From: Candidatus Endomicrobiellum mastotermitis
GTDB taxonomy: Bacteria; Elusimicrobiota; Endomicrobiia; Endomicrobiales; Endomicrobiaceae
DNA: 64,000 nt
Assembly (NCBI GenBank): GCA_031272445.1
Contig: JAISTT010000012.1
Span: 38,769 to 102,768 of the forward strand
Reading direction: 5' to 3'
Below are positions 18,520 to 26,620 of the stretch, piece after piece (the first letter of the stretch is position 1; each line of letters begins with the position of its first letter). The position numbers were made by a program, and so were the translations under genes. The notes under the pieces were generated by a model. It was given only the letters and a program-made list of their open reading frames with translations. It was not told the origin of the DNA and made no database searches.

Positions 18520-19269
18520 TCACTTCTTAGCTTTGCCTTGATTTTCTACGGCCTCCATTGCTTTTCTAACAACATCAGGATCACCAAGATAATAATTTCT
18601 AATAGGCTTTAAATTTCCGTCAAGCTCATAAACCAGTGGCATTGCAGTGGGTATATTTAAATTTACTATATCATCATCGCTTATATTGTCTAAATATTTT
18701 ACTAAAGCCCTTAAACTGTTCCCGTGCGCTACTATAATAATTTTTTTACCTGACTTTATCTGTGAAGAGATCTCTTCTTTCCAGTATGGCACGACTCTAG
18801 ATACAGTGTCTTTTAAACACTCGGTCAAAGGTATTTCACTTTTTAAAATCTTTGAATACCTTACATCTTTTCCAGGATATCTCTCGTCATTCTCATCTAA
18901 AGGCATCGGTGAAATATCATAACTTCTTCTCCAAATTTTTACTTGCCCTTCACCATACCTAACAGCAGTTTCAGCCTTGTTTAGACCTTGTAAAGCTCCA
19001 TAATGTCTTTCATTTAATTTCCAACTTTTAATTACAGGAATCCAAATCAAATCCATTTTATCAACTATATTCCAAAGAGTTTTAATCGCTCTCTTAAGAA
19101 CTGAAGTATATGCCAAATCAAAAGTGAATCCTTCTTTTTTCAACTGCTCACCAGCCATTAAAGTTTCTTCATTGCCTTTTTCAGATAAATCTACATCTGA
19201 CCAACCAGTAAATCTATTCTCTTTATTCCAAACACTTTCACCATGCCTTACTAAAACGACTTTATACAT
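18520..19269 (-). CDS. gpmA: 2,3-bisphosphoglycerate-dependent phosphoglycerate mutase
   Basis: It converts 3- to 2-phosphoglycerate in glycolysis or gluconeogenesis. The catalytic [17 protein letters not shown] lies at the start (phospho-His in RHG) and the second histidine is in [14 protein letters not shown]. The track start (GTG) lies inside the ribosome-binding site AGGGG, so I prefer the ATG nine bases later ([10 protein letters not shown]), which has a spacing of eight. The 249-residue length is usual for the dependent-type enzyme. Confidence 0.95.
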   Translation of the reverse strand: MYKVVLVRHGESVWNKENRFTGWSDVDLSEKGNEETLMAGEQLKKEGFTFDLAYTSVLKRAIKTLWNIVDKMDLIWIPVIKSWKLNERHYGALQGLNKAETAVRYGEGQVKIWRRSYDISPMPLDENDERYPGKDVRYSKILKSEIPLTECLKDTVSRVVPYWKEEISSQIKSGKKIIIVAHGNSLRALVKYLDNISDDDIVNLNIPTAMPLVYELDGNLKPIRNYYLGDPDVVRKAMEAVENQGKAKK

Positions 19270-19278
19270 TGTGTTCAC

Positions 19279-19703
19279 CCCTGAACTTTATTTATAAATT
19301 TATTATAACGACTAAATCCAAAAATTTAACTCTTTTATTTCATAACTCTAAAACTTACTACCAATACGCTAAGGAACTAGACCATAACTAACACCAATTT
19401 CGTTATCCTTAAAATTTCTACCACTTCATTTCTTTTATTAACAAAAGGTAAGTAAATACGCTACAAGAATAACAATACATTTGTCAATAATACCGGAACA
19501 ACTACATCACACCCTTATCCACAGCATCTTTTACTTTTAAAAGAGATTGTCTTTTATATATAAACAATGTATGCACTTGTATAACTTTAACTATTATATT
19601 TACTTAATTATTAATTATATGAAAAAGTAAGCACAAAATATCAATACAATATAATTTATACTCAATCGCGCATAACCCTTATAACTATTATTTAACAGTA
19701 ATT
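19279..19703. other. Gene-free spacer, no recognised content except one DnaA-box match
   Basis: Both strands of this 425-base AT-rich spacer were read. A TATAAT near 19302-19307 on the minus strand could serve gpmA. A perfect TTATCCACA lies at 19515-19523. On the minus strand short peptides such as SLLKVKDAVDKGV are open, but no family could be recognised, so a further decayed gene is possible but not supported. Confidence 0.5.
19515..19523 (+). other. Single perfect DnaA-box match
   Basis: TTATCCACA matches the DnaA box consensus exactly, in the gpmA-gmhB spacer beside an AT-rich stretch. One nine-base match is expected by chance at about this rate in 64 kb, and there is no dnaA gene or box cluster, so no origin is claimed. 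Confidence 0.25.
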
Positions 19704-20270
19704 TTATTTGGCATCTTTAATTATAAAGTTTACAGCTTGTTTTAAGGTTTTACACACAGCAAGTGGTTTTACTTTTTCACTTGCTATAGTATCCTGTTGT
19801 TTTCTCCCATGACCAGTAAGAACCAATACACCTTTGCCACCCATATTAAAACCAAATAAGTAATCTCTTATACTATCCCCAACAGCATAAGATTTTTTAA
19901 GATCTATATTAAAATCTTCTGCCCCCTTTAATGCCATACCGGGTTTAGGTTTTCTACAATAACAATTGTCAAAATCAGAGTGTGGACAATGATAAATGGA
20001 ATCTATTTCGACTCCCTTTCTTTTAAGCAAAGATAAAAGCTTTTTATTTACTTTTATTAAATCTCTTTCAGTAAACATACCTCTGCTGACACCAGATTGG
20101 TTTGTAACGATTATTACTTTAAAGCCTGCCATTCGCAATCTATTTATACTTTGCGCACTAAATGAATAAAGTCTCACTTTTTTCGGAGAACTTAAATAGT
20201 TTTTATCAAAAATAATCGTCCCATCTCTATCTAGAAAAACCGCAGACGCTTTAACACTTTTTGTTCCCAT
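19704..20270 (-). CDS. gmhB: D-glycero-beta-D-manno-heptose-1,7-bisphosphate 7-phosphatase
   Basis: GmhB removes a phosphate from heptose bisphosphate on the way to ADP-heptose for the LPS inner core. The 188-residue HAD phosphatase has the nucleophile motif FLDRDGTIIFDKNYL (about 12-26), VTNQSGVSRGMFTE, the zinc-binding CPHSDFDNCYCRKPKPGM (about 94-111) and AVGDSIRDY. It overlaps the end of lpxK by 40 bases. The heptose kinase and epimerase genes sit at the other end of the window (57718-59690). Confidence 0.93.
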   Translation of the reverse strand: MGTKSVKASAVFLDRDGTIIFDKNYLSSPKKVRLYSFSAQSINRLRMAGFKVIIVTNQSGVSRGMFTERDLIKVNKKLLSLLKRKGVEIDSIYHCPHSDFDNCYCRKPKPGMALKGAEDFNIDLKKSYAVGDSIRDYLFGFNMGGKGVLVLTGHGRKQQDTIASEKVKPLAVCKTLKQAVNFIIKDAK

Positions 20271-21259
20271 TGTTCCCTTCCTGTTTCAAACTGTGGTTCT
20301 ACAACAAGTACAACAATTCTTTCTTTTATATCACAGCTAATATTTTTCAATTTAACTGCATCCTTTGCTGTAACAATAAAAAGAGAATTTTTTTCCTTTT
20401 GGTTAATTATTTTTTTTATCATACCATGATTGCAAATAACATGATCTCTCAACACTATCTCACCCTTTATTCTTATCCCCGATCTTTCAATAGAATTCTT
20501 AAAGCCTTTTGCAAACCCTACTGCACTTAAAGAATACACTCTGGATTTTCTTAAAAGCTCAGCGTCAAAACTCGTATTTAAATCAACAGTTTTATATTTA
20601 AAATTACCGTAATATGTTACAATAGGTTTTTGACCTGATAAAATAAAAACTGATTCCTTTAATTCATTCAGTTTTTCATCCGAAACCATATCTGAATTTG
20701 TAATGACCACAATATCAGCTCTTTTTAAAGCCTTTGGCTTCTCTCTTAAAATTCCAGCAGGTATAAGCATTCCGTTACCAAAAGGATTCGCTGCATTTAT
20801 ACACACGATATCTAAATCTTTTTGAATACTCCAGTGCTGAAACCCATCATCCAAAATATAAACATCTGGGCTTATTTCACTCTCAAATCTCAAAGCACTC
20901 TTATACCTATTAGATCCAACAATCACAGCAGATTTAGGAACACTCTTAGCAATTAAAAGTGGTTCATCACCGCTACTCGAAGCATCAACTCCAATGCCAC
21001 CATTTCTTAAAAGTAATGGAGATCTACTATTTCTATAATAGCCTCGCGTCAAAACTACAGGCTTTAAATTATTATTTATCAGTAAATTTAAAATTTCTAT
21101 TACAATCGGAGTTTTACCAGTCCCACCCCACGTTAGATTGCCTACGCTTACAACAGGTTTTGAGAGTCTTCTCGGATTCTTAAAAGTTCTATCAGCTTTA
21201 TATAAAATAGAATAAATAAAAGAAAGCGGATACATTGCAAACATAATTTTGTTAGACAT
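20231..21259 (-). CDS. lpxK: Tetraacyldisaccharide 4'-kinase
   Basis: LpxK phosphorylates the lipid A disaccharide at the inner membrane. The 342-residue protein has an N-terminal membrane-associated helix, the P-loop VGNLTWGGTGKTPIVIE (about 37-53), VLTRGYYR, DEPLLIAKSVP, and VYILDDGFQHWSIQKDLDIV (DDGFQH motif near 135). All look intact, which matters because the gene for the preceding step, lpxB, seems to be broken at 59793-60201. Confidence 0.94.
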   Translation of the reverse strand: MSNKIMFAMYPLSFIYSILYKADRTFKNPRRLSKPVVSVGNLTWGGTGKTPIVIEILNLLINNNLKPVVLTRGYYRNSRSPLLLRNGGIGVDASSSGDEPLLIAKSVPKSAVIVGSNRYKSALRFESEISPDVYILDDGFQHWSIQKDLDIVCINAANPFGNGMLIPAGILREKPKALKRADIVVITNSDMVSDEKLNELKESVFILSGQKPIVTYYGNFKYKTVDLNTSFDAELLRKSRVYSLSAVGFAKGFKNSIERSGIRIKGEIVLRDHVICNHGMIKKIINQKEKNSLFIVTAKDAVKLKNISCDIKERIVVLVVEPQFETGREQWEQKVLKRLRFF

Positions 21260-21534
21260 AAATATTCCTTCATTTTTTTCAATCCTTTCTCTAAAAGTTT
21301 AAATATCAAAAATAATACAGCTGAGCTAATGCAAATTATAAAAAATCTTTTTTAACAACTTTAGTCTCTACTTCTACTTATATTTTAACTTTTTTTTCAT
21401 AAGAATAAAAAATAAACTGTGACAAATAAAAACTTCATTTAAAATTTAACAAAATTCTAATCTCATAACAATAATATAGGCAAATTGAATTAATTTCTTA
21501 GTCTAGACACTAAAACTATAGCATCTACTACATT

Positions 21535-21543
21535 TGTTATAAT
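21535..21543 (+). promoter_or_regulatory. Extended -10 promoter element before hydE
   Basis: TGTTATAAT is a perfect extended -10 element. It ends seven bases before the hydE ATG, so transcription would start at or next to the start codon. There is no recognisable -35 box and no ribosome binding site. Confidence 0.5.
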
Positions 21544-21550
21544 ATATATT

Positions 21551-22603
21551 ATGGGTAATGATATTGACTCTATACTAAACAAAGCCGTTAAATATCACAA
21601 TTTAGATGAAAAAGAAATTCTATGTATTCTTGAAGAGAAAAAAGAATCAAAGAGGCTTTTTTCCGTCGCAGATGAGATACGCAAAAAATATTTAGGCGAC
21701 GGAATACATCTTAGGGCTATCATAGAATTTTCCAATTACTGCAAACAAAATTGTTTATACTGCGGTCTAAGAAAAGGTAATAAATATTTGACACGCTATC
21801 GCATAGAACCACAAGAAATCATAGAATCAGCCAGAAAAGCAAAAAACTATGGTTATAAAACAGTTGTCTTGCAATCAGGCGAAGATTCTTATTATAGTGT
21901 TGACAAAATGACAAAAATTATTTCAACCATTAAAGATTTAGATATTGCTGTAACATTGAGCATAGGTGAAAAAACTTTTGAAGAATATAAAGCCTATCGT
22001 GATGCAGGCACAGATAGATACTTACTCAAGATAGAAACTACAAACGAAATTCTTTATAATAAACTTGACCCAAAAATGAGTCTCACAAATAGAATGCAAT
22101 GTCTAGAAAACATAAAAAAATTAGGATATGAAACTGGTTCTGGAATAATAGTAGGACTCCCAGGACAAACACTGAAAAGTATCGCAAAAGATATTATGTA
22201 TCTTAAATCTATCCCTATAGACATGGCTGGAATAGGACCATTTATTTACAATCCAAGTACTCCCATTGAAAGCACAAAGGAAAATTTTTTTGAATTATCA
22301 CTTAAAGTTATGGCCATTATCCGTTTGCTTATGCCTGACATTAACATAGCCGCAACAACAGCTATGGAAACTGTTAACTCAAGAGGACGCTTAATAGCTT
22401 TACAAAGCGGAGCAAATGTTGTTATGCCAAACACTACCGAGGTAATTTATAGAAAACACTATAAAATATATCCTGGCAAAATCTGCATTAACGATTCTCC
22501 ATCACATTGCAGATCTTGCATAGAAAATAAAATTAAATCTATAAACAGATATATTTCAATGGGAAAAGGATCTCATATAAAACAAAAAAGAGGCATAAAA
22601 TGA
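21551..22603 (+). CDS. hydE: [FeFe]-hydrogenase maturase HydE
   Basis: HydE is a radical SAM enzyme needed with HydF and HydG to build the H-cluster of FeFe hydrogenases. The 350-residue protein carries AIIEFSNYCKQNCLYCGLRKGN with the CxxxCxxC cluster near residues 63-70, TVVLQSGEDSYY, and a C-terminal region like that of known HydE. It has no visible ribosome binding site. It overlaps mnmA by four bases (ATGA). No hydrogenase, hydF or hydG is in the window, so the remaining machinery must lie elsewhere. Confidence 0.92.
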   Translation: MGNDIDSILNKAVKYHNLDEKEILCILEEKKESKRLFSVADEIRKKYLGDGIHLRAIIEFSNYCKQNCLYCGLRKGNKYLTRYRIEPQEIIESARKAKNYGYKTVVLQSGEDSYYSVDKMTKIISTIKDLDIAVTLSIGEKTFEEYKAYRDAGTDRYLLKIETTNEILYNKLDPKMSLTNRMQCLENIKKLGYETGSGIIVGLPGQTLKSIAKDIMYLKSIPIDMAGIGPFIYNPSTPIESTKENFFELSLKVMAIIRLLMPDINIAATTAMETVNSRGRLIALQSGANVVMPNTTEVIYRKHYKIYPGKICINDSPSHCRSCIENKIKSINRYISMGKGSHIKQKRGIK

Positions 22604-23688
22604 GAGTATTAGTCGGATTAAGCGGAGGAGTAGATTCTGCAGTAGCAGCCTACTTATTAAAAAAACAAGGCCACGAAGTAAGTGGCGTAATGATGTCTAT
22701 ATGGGATAATTCTCTTAAAACAATAAAAATTAAAAATTACGACACTTGCTTTGGTCCCGAGGATAAAGACATTGAAGCAGCACATAAAATAGCCGATTTT
22801 ATTAAAATTCCCTTACATATAATAGACTGTCGCGAGGAATACAAAAATTCTGTCCTTGAAAATTTTAGAAACGAGTATAAAGAAGGACGTACGCCAAATC
22901 CTTGTGTTTTATGCAATACTCATATCAAATTTGGATTTCTTCCATCAGCAGCAAAAAAAGCCGGGATTGTTTTTGAAAAATTTGCTACTGGACATTATGC
23001 GAACATAATTTTTGACAACTATTATAATATGTATCAACTTCATAGAGGGATTGATCTAAGTAAAGATCAAAGCTACTTTTTATACAGATTTACGCAAAAA
23101 ACGCTTTCAGAAACTCTTTTCCCAATTGGCAGATATACAAAAAACCAAATAAGGAACATTGCGAAAAAAACAAGAATCCCCGTAGCTGAAAAACCTGAAA
23201 GTCAAGATTTTTATTGTGGAAATTACAATGACATTTTAAAATTTCCGATGAATCAAGGAAACATTATAGATAAAAAAGGTAAAATTCTCGGAAAACACAA
23301 TGGAATATGGAATTACACAATAGGAAAACGTAAAGGACTTGGACTTACAGGTGGAACGAGTAATCCTCTATATGTTATAAACATTTCATATAAACAAAAC
23401 TCTGTAGTAGTAGGTTCAAAAGAAGACCTATATTCATCATCGCTTTCAGTTGAGAAAATATCATGGTGTTCAATCAAAAATCCAAAAAATTCTATTGAGG
23501 CAACCGTAAAAATTCGTCAACAGCATAAGCCAGCAAAGGCAATTATTATCCCAAAGGGAACCTTTTCAGCAAAAGTTAAATTTTCTGAACCTCAAATATC
23601 CATCACTGCAGGACAAAGTGCAGTATTTTATAAAGACAATATCGTCCTCGGTGGCGGGATAATAAGAGACAGCAAGTCGAATTATTAA
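22600..23688 (+). CDS. mnmA: tRNA-specific 2-thiouridylase MnmA
   Basis: MnmA thiolates U34 of tRNAs for Lys, Glu and Gln. The 362-residue protein has the PP-loop GLSGGVDSAVAAYLLKK at the start, the catalytic cysteines in NPCVLCNTHIKFG (about 100) and ESQDFYCGNYND (about 200), DQSYFLYR, and NYTIGKRKGLGL. Translation is coupled to hydE by the ATGA overlap. The length is normal and all key residues are present. Confidence 0.95.
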   Translation: MRVLVGLSGGVDSAVAAYLLKKQGHEVSGVMMSIWDNSLKTIKIKNYDTCFGPEDKDIEAAHKIADFIKIPLHIIDCREEYKNSVLENFRNEYKEGRTPNPCVLCNTHIKFGFLPSAAKKAGIVFEKFATGHYANIIFDNYYNMYQLHRGIDLSKDQSYFLYRFTQKTLSETLFPIGRYTKNQIRNIAKKTRIPVAEKPESQDFYCGNYNDILKFPMNQGNIIDKKGKILGKHNGIWNYTIGKRKGLGLTGGTSNPLYVINISYKQNSVVVGSKEDLYSSSLSVEKISWCSIKNPKNSIEATVKIRQQHKPAKAIIIPKGTFSAKVKFSEPQISITAGQSAVFYKDNIVLGGGIIRDSKSNY

Positions 23689-23866
23689 TTTACTCTCTTA
23701 CATAGAATTAATTAGTAAATATGACCACAACTAGCAAAGATAGTTTTAAGTTTTATGTTATTCACATCATCTCTTTTTTTAAACCGCAAACGATGCAAAA
23801 TTCTAAATACTTTCATATTTACGCTGGCGTATGAATTAGTGTATACAAATTATACTTTTTTCAACT

Positions 23867-24526
23867 TCATAGTTTATATTTTTCAATCTTTTTCAAAAAA
23901 ATACTCAAGGAAGGACGAGAGATATAATTTGTAATATGATCCTCAACACAATTCCACACTTTTTCATCCTCTACTTCACCTATAAAATCAACATCGTCAC
24001 CAGAACAACTCGAAAGTTTTTTTATAGCATTCTTAACATCTTTACTAATAAAAGTGTTTGTACGTTTCAAATAATCTGAAAAAGAGTAGCCAGAAAGTTT
24101 CAAAAAACGCAAAATAAAAGCGATGAGAGAGCGTTTAGGATATTTACAAGTTTTAAGTATCTCCCAAATTCTTGCTATTAAATCATATTTTCTAGTGTTT
24201 TCAAGATTAAAAGGAGTGAATTTATCACTTACTTCCGCAGCATACAAAGCATACAAATTTTTATTTAAATCTATCTTTATTCTTGTATTGTTTTTAATTA
24301 TACTCGCCCCTGTAACTTTAGGTCTCATAGCAAGATGAGCGCTAAAAACCAAGAACTCGCTTTCAGTTAAGGGTTCTGTCGCATATGAAAGCTTCGCTGC
24401 AATTTTTTTAGCACTAGGGACAATAGCTTGGACCTTACCCCATTCATAAGAATACAAAGTTATAAGTTTATCATGTTCACTCTGTACTTTCGCATTGAGA
24501 ACTAACCCCTTTATCACATAATACAT
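23867..24526 (-). CDS. recO: DNA repair protein RecO
   Basis: RecO works with RecR to load RecA on SSB-coated DNA. The 219-residue protein starts MYYVIKGLVLNAKVQSEHDKLITLYSYEWGKV, the N-terminal OB-fold pattern, and has YALYAAEVSDKFTP before the helical C-terminal part. The cysteine zinc module of many RecO proteins is not obvious: only scattered cysteines are seen. It follows ybeY by three bases. Confidence 0.88.
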   Translation of the reverse strand: MYYVIKGLVLNAKVQSEHDKLITLYSYEWGKVQAIVPSAKKIAAKLSYATEPLTESEFLVFSAHLAMRPKVTGASIIKNNTRIKIDLNKNLYALYAAEVSDKFTPFNLENTRKYDLIARIWEILKTCKYPKRSLIAFILRFLKLSGYSFSDYLKRTNTFISKDVKNAIKKLSSCSGDDVDFIGEVEDEKVWNCVEDHITNYISRPSLSIFLKKIEKYKL

Positions 24527-24529
24527 TAT

Positions 24530-24982
24530 TTAATCTCGCAACTTATCAAAAAATAAAAACTTAAATATCTTATCCTGCTTATCAAACATTTCAATCCTGT
24601 TTTCTACATCATAGTCTGTGTATCCACATAAATGCAGTACACCATGAATTACTAAATATGCGAGTTCTTGCTGCCATGTATTACCATATTTTTTCGCTTG
24701 CTCTTGTGAGCGTCTTTTAGAAATATAAACATCGCCTACAAAAAATTCTGGAATTACTAAAAAAGATATAACATCGGTTATACGTTTAACTTTCCTGTAT
24801 CTTGCATTGAGATTTTTTATTTCCTTATTGTTTACAATTATAAAGTTTATTTGATATTTTTCTATTTTTTCAGACTTCAAAGTACTCAAGGCAGCTTTTT
24901 TAAGAATTAATACATATTGTTTTGGAAAATTAATAAAATTCACACTTCTATTATTTCCTATCTTTATATTCAATCCTTGCAT
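24530..24982 (-). CDS. ybeY: Endoribonuclease YbeY
   Basis: YbeY matures the 3' end of 16S rRNA. The 150-residue protein shows KRITDVISFLVIPEF, GDVYISKRRSQEQAKKYG and the metal site HGVLHLCGYTDYD. In the usual HGxLHLxGYDH the third ligand is histidine. Here that place is aspartate, a change that I believe also occurs in Bacteroidetes enzymes, so activity is still likely. The start lies within the last 32 bases of the HD phosphohydrolase gene. Confidence 0.9.
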   Translation of the reverse strand: MQGLNIKIGNNRSVNFINFPKQYVLILKKAALSTLKSEKIEKYQINFIIVNNKEIKNLNARYRKVKRITDVISFLVIPEFFVGDVYISKRRSQEQAKKYGNTWQQELAYLVIHGVLHLCGYTDYDVENRIEMFDKQDKIFKFLFFDKLRD

Positions 24983-26417
24983 GGTAAATACCTATAAGAG
25001 TTGAAATTACACTGTCTCTTATTACTTGTAAATCTCTTAGAGTTATAGGACAATCTGAAAACTGACCATCAACAAACTTATTGTTTATTATCCTCTCAAC
25101 AACATCTTTTATTCTTAATGCAGTAGGTTCTTCAATACTACGACATGCAGCTTCAGAAGAATCAGCTATCATTACTATTGCAGATTCTATAGTAGTCGGT
25201 TTTGGACCCGGATACCTAAAATTTTCTATATCTGTTGTATCAGGACTTTCTTCTAAAGCTCTATGATAAAAAGCATGTATTGATGTCGTTCCATGATGCT
25301 GCTCAATAATATTGGTAATTTCCTTATCAATATTATATCTTCTAGACAGAGTAACACCATCTTTAACATGCGATATTAAAATCAACCTTGACATTGTTGG
25401 AGAAAGTCTATCATGAGGATTATAGTTAGATACCTGGTTTTCTATGAAATACTGAGGTTTATTGAGTTTGCCTATATCGTGATAATAAGCACCAACTCTT
25501 GCAAGAAGCGAATTCACATTTACGACATTAGCGGCCTGTTCAGCGATATCAGCAGTCATAATTGAATGATGATATGTACCAGGAGCTTCAAGCATAAGTC
25601 TTTTAAGTAAAGGACTATTAAAATCAGAAAGTTCGATTAATTTAATGTTTGTTGTCCTAGAAAATAATTTCTCAAATAGAGGTACAAAAACAAGCAGGAG
25701 AATAATCGTAAATGCGCCATTCAACATACCATAAAAAGAGTTATATCTAAACTGGGAAATATCGTATTTATCAAAAAAATAGAAGATCGATGTTATTGAT
25801 ATACTTGCAACAACAGTTTTAAAACCTATATTTATAAAATCAGCTCTTCTACGTACGTTCTGCACGTTTTTCATAACTAAAATACTGCTGCAAAGCATCA
25901 CGAGAAAAATATCAAATCTCATATCATTTAAAAAAGCTACAAACAAACTTAAAAAAAATGCATATATCATCCCAATTTTTAGCGATAAAAGCATTGCCGA
26001 CATAAGAGTGAACGCAGATGCTGGAGATACAAAAGGAGATATATATTCCTTTGAAATCTGAAAAACAAACATTGCGATAATGAAAAGCAGGCACATCAAA
26101 ACAACTGCATCACTGTCTCTTAATATTGCTTTTTCTATTCCCTTAGTCTGAATAATAAAAAAAACCATACTACTTGTAATAATAATAGCTGCAATCATAG
26201 TTTTGTAACTTATGCCAATTCCTATGACAAACATGCAAAATATCACTATTATAGTGAAAGTCAATGAAACAATAACAGGTATTTTAATTTCTTTTAAAAA
26301 TAAATTTTTGGGATAACGTACAACTGGACCTTTATAGTATCTCACCTTAAGTTTTCTTGCAAACTTCAAAAGAATACTTCTTATCAAAAATCTTATTTTC
26401 CATAATAGATTATTCAT
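24951..26417 (-). CDS. 7TM HD-domain phosphohydrolase, PgpH-like
   Basis: A membrane HD-domain protein related to PgpH, which hydrolyses cyclic di-AMP in Gram-positives. Several transmembrane segments occupy about residues 45-250. The HD domain follows, with LEAPGTYHHSIMTADIAEQAANV, ARVGAYYHDIGKLNKPQYF and EQHHGTTSIHAFYHRA. At 488 residues it is shorter than typical PgpH (about 700), because the large extracytoplasmic sensor domain is missing. The next gene is ybeY, its common neighbour. The nucleotide substrate here is inferred, not shown. Confidence 0.85.
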   Translation of the reverse strand: MNNLLWKIRFLIRSILLKFARKLKVRYYKGPVVRYPKNLFLKEIKIPVIVSLTFTIIVIFCMFVIGIGISYKTMIAAIIITSSMVFFIIQTKGIEKAILRDSDAVVLMCLLFIIAMFVFQISKEYISPFVSPASAFTLMSAMLLSLKIGMIYAFFLSLFVAFLNDMRFDIFLVMLCSSILVMKNVQNVRRRADFINIGFKTVVASISITSIFYFFDKYDISQFRYNSFYGMLNGAFTIILLLVFVPLFEKLFSRTTNIKLIELSDFNSPLLKRLMLEAPGTYHHSIMTADIAEQAANVVNVNSLLARVGAYYHDIGKLNKPQYFIENQVSNYNPHDRLSPTMSRLILISHVKDGVTLSRRYNIDKEITNIIEQHHGTTSIHAFYHRALEESPDTTDIENFRYPGPKPTTIESAIVMIADSSEAACRSIEEPTALRIKDVVERIINNKFVDGQFSDCPITLRDLQVIRDSVISTLIGIYHARIEYKDRK

Positions 26418-26620
26418 CTTTGTACTCTGTCACCAAATATATATAATCTTACTCTTTAAGACAACTATAATCTAGTCATAAGCACAAACATTTAAAAATT
26501 TTATAAGTACCACTCTCATCTGGCTTACAATATTTTATTATAAATTACACTTCTCTTCTATCAACAATTTATAATTTAACTTTTACATTACCTTATTAAA
26601 TCTAAAAAATTAAAAACTTA

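Noticed and set aside
19515-19523. Perfect DnaA box as a sign of a replication origin
   Set aside because: A single match, no dnaA gene, no cluster of boxes and no change of gene direction; the chance rate explains it.
19279-19703. Possible pseudogene in the gpmA-gmhB spacer
   Set aside because: Short open peptides exist, but no consistent family could be assembled as was possible at 16553-17407.
23689-23866. Inverted repeat ATTTACT/AGTAAAT between the convergent mnmA and recO
   Set aside because: Short AT-only stem with a 17-base loop and no U tract; too weak for a terminator call.
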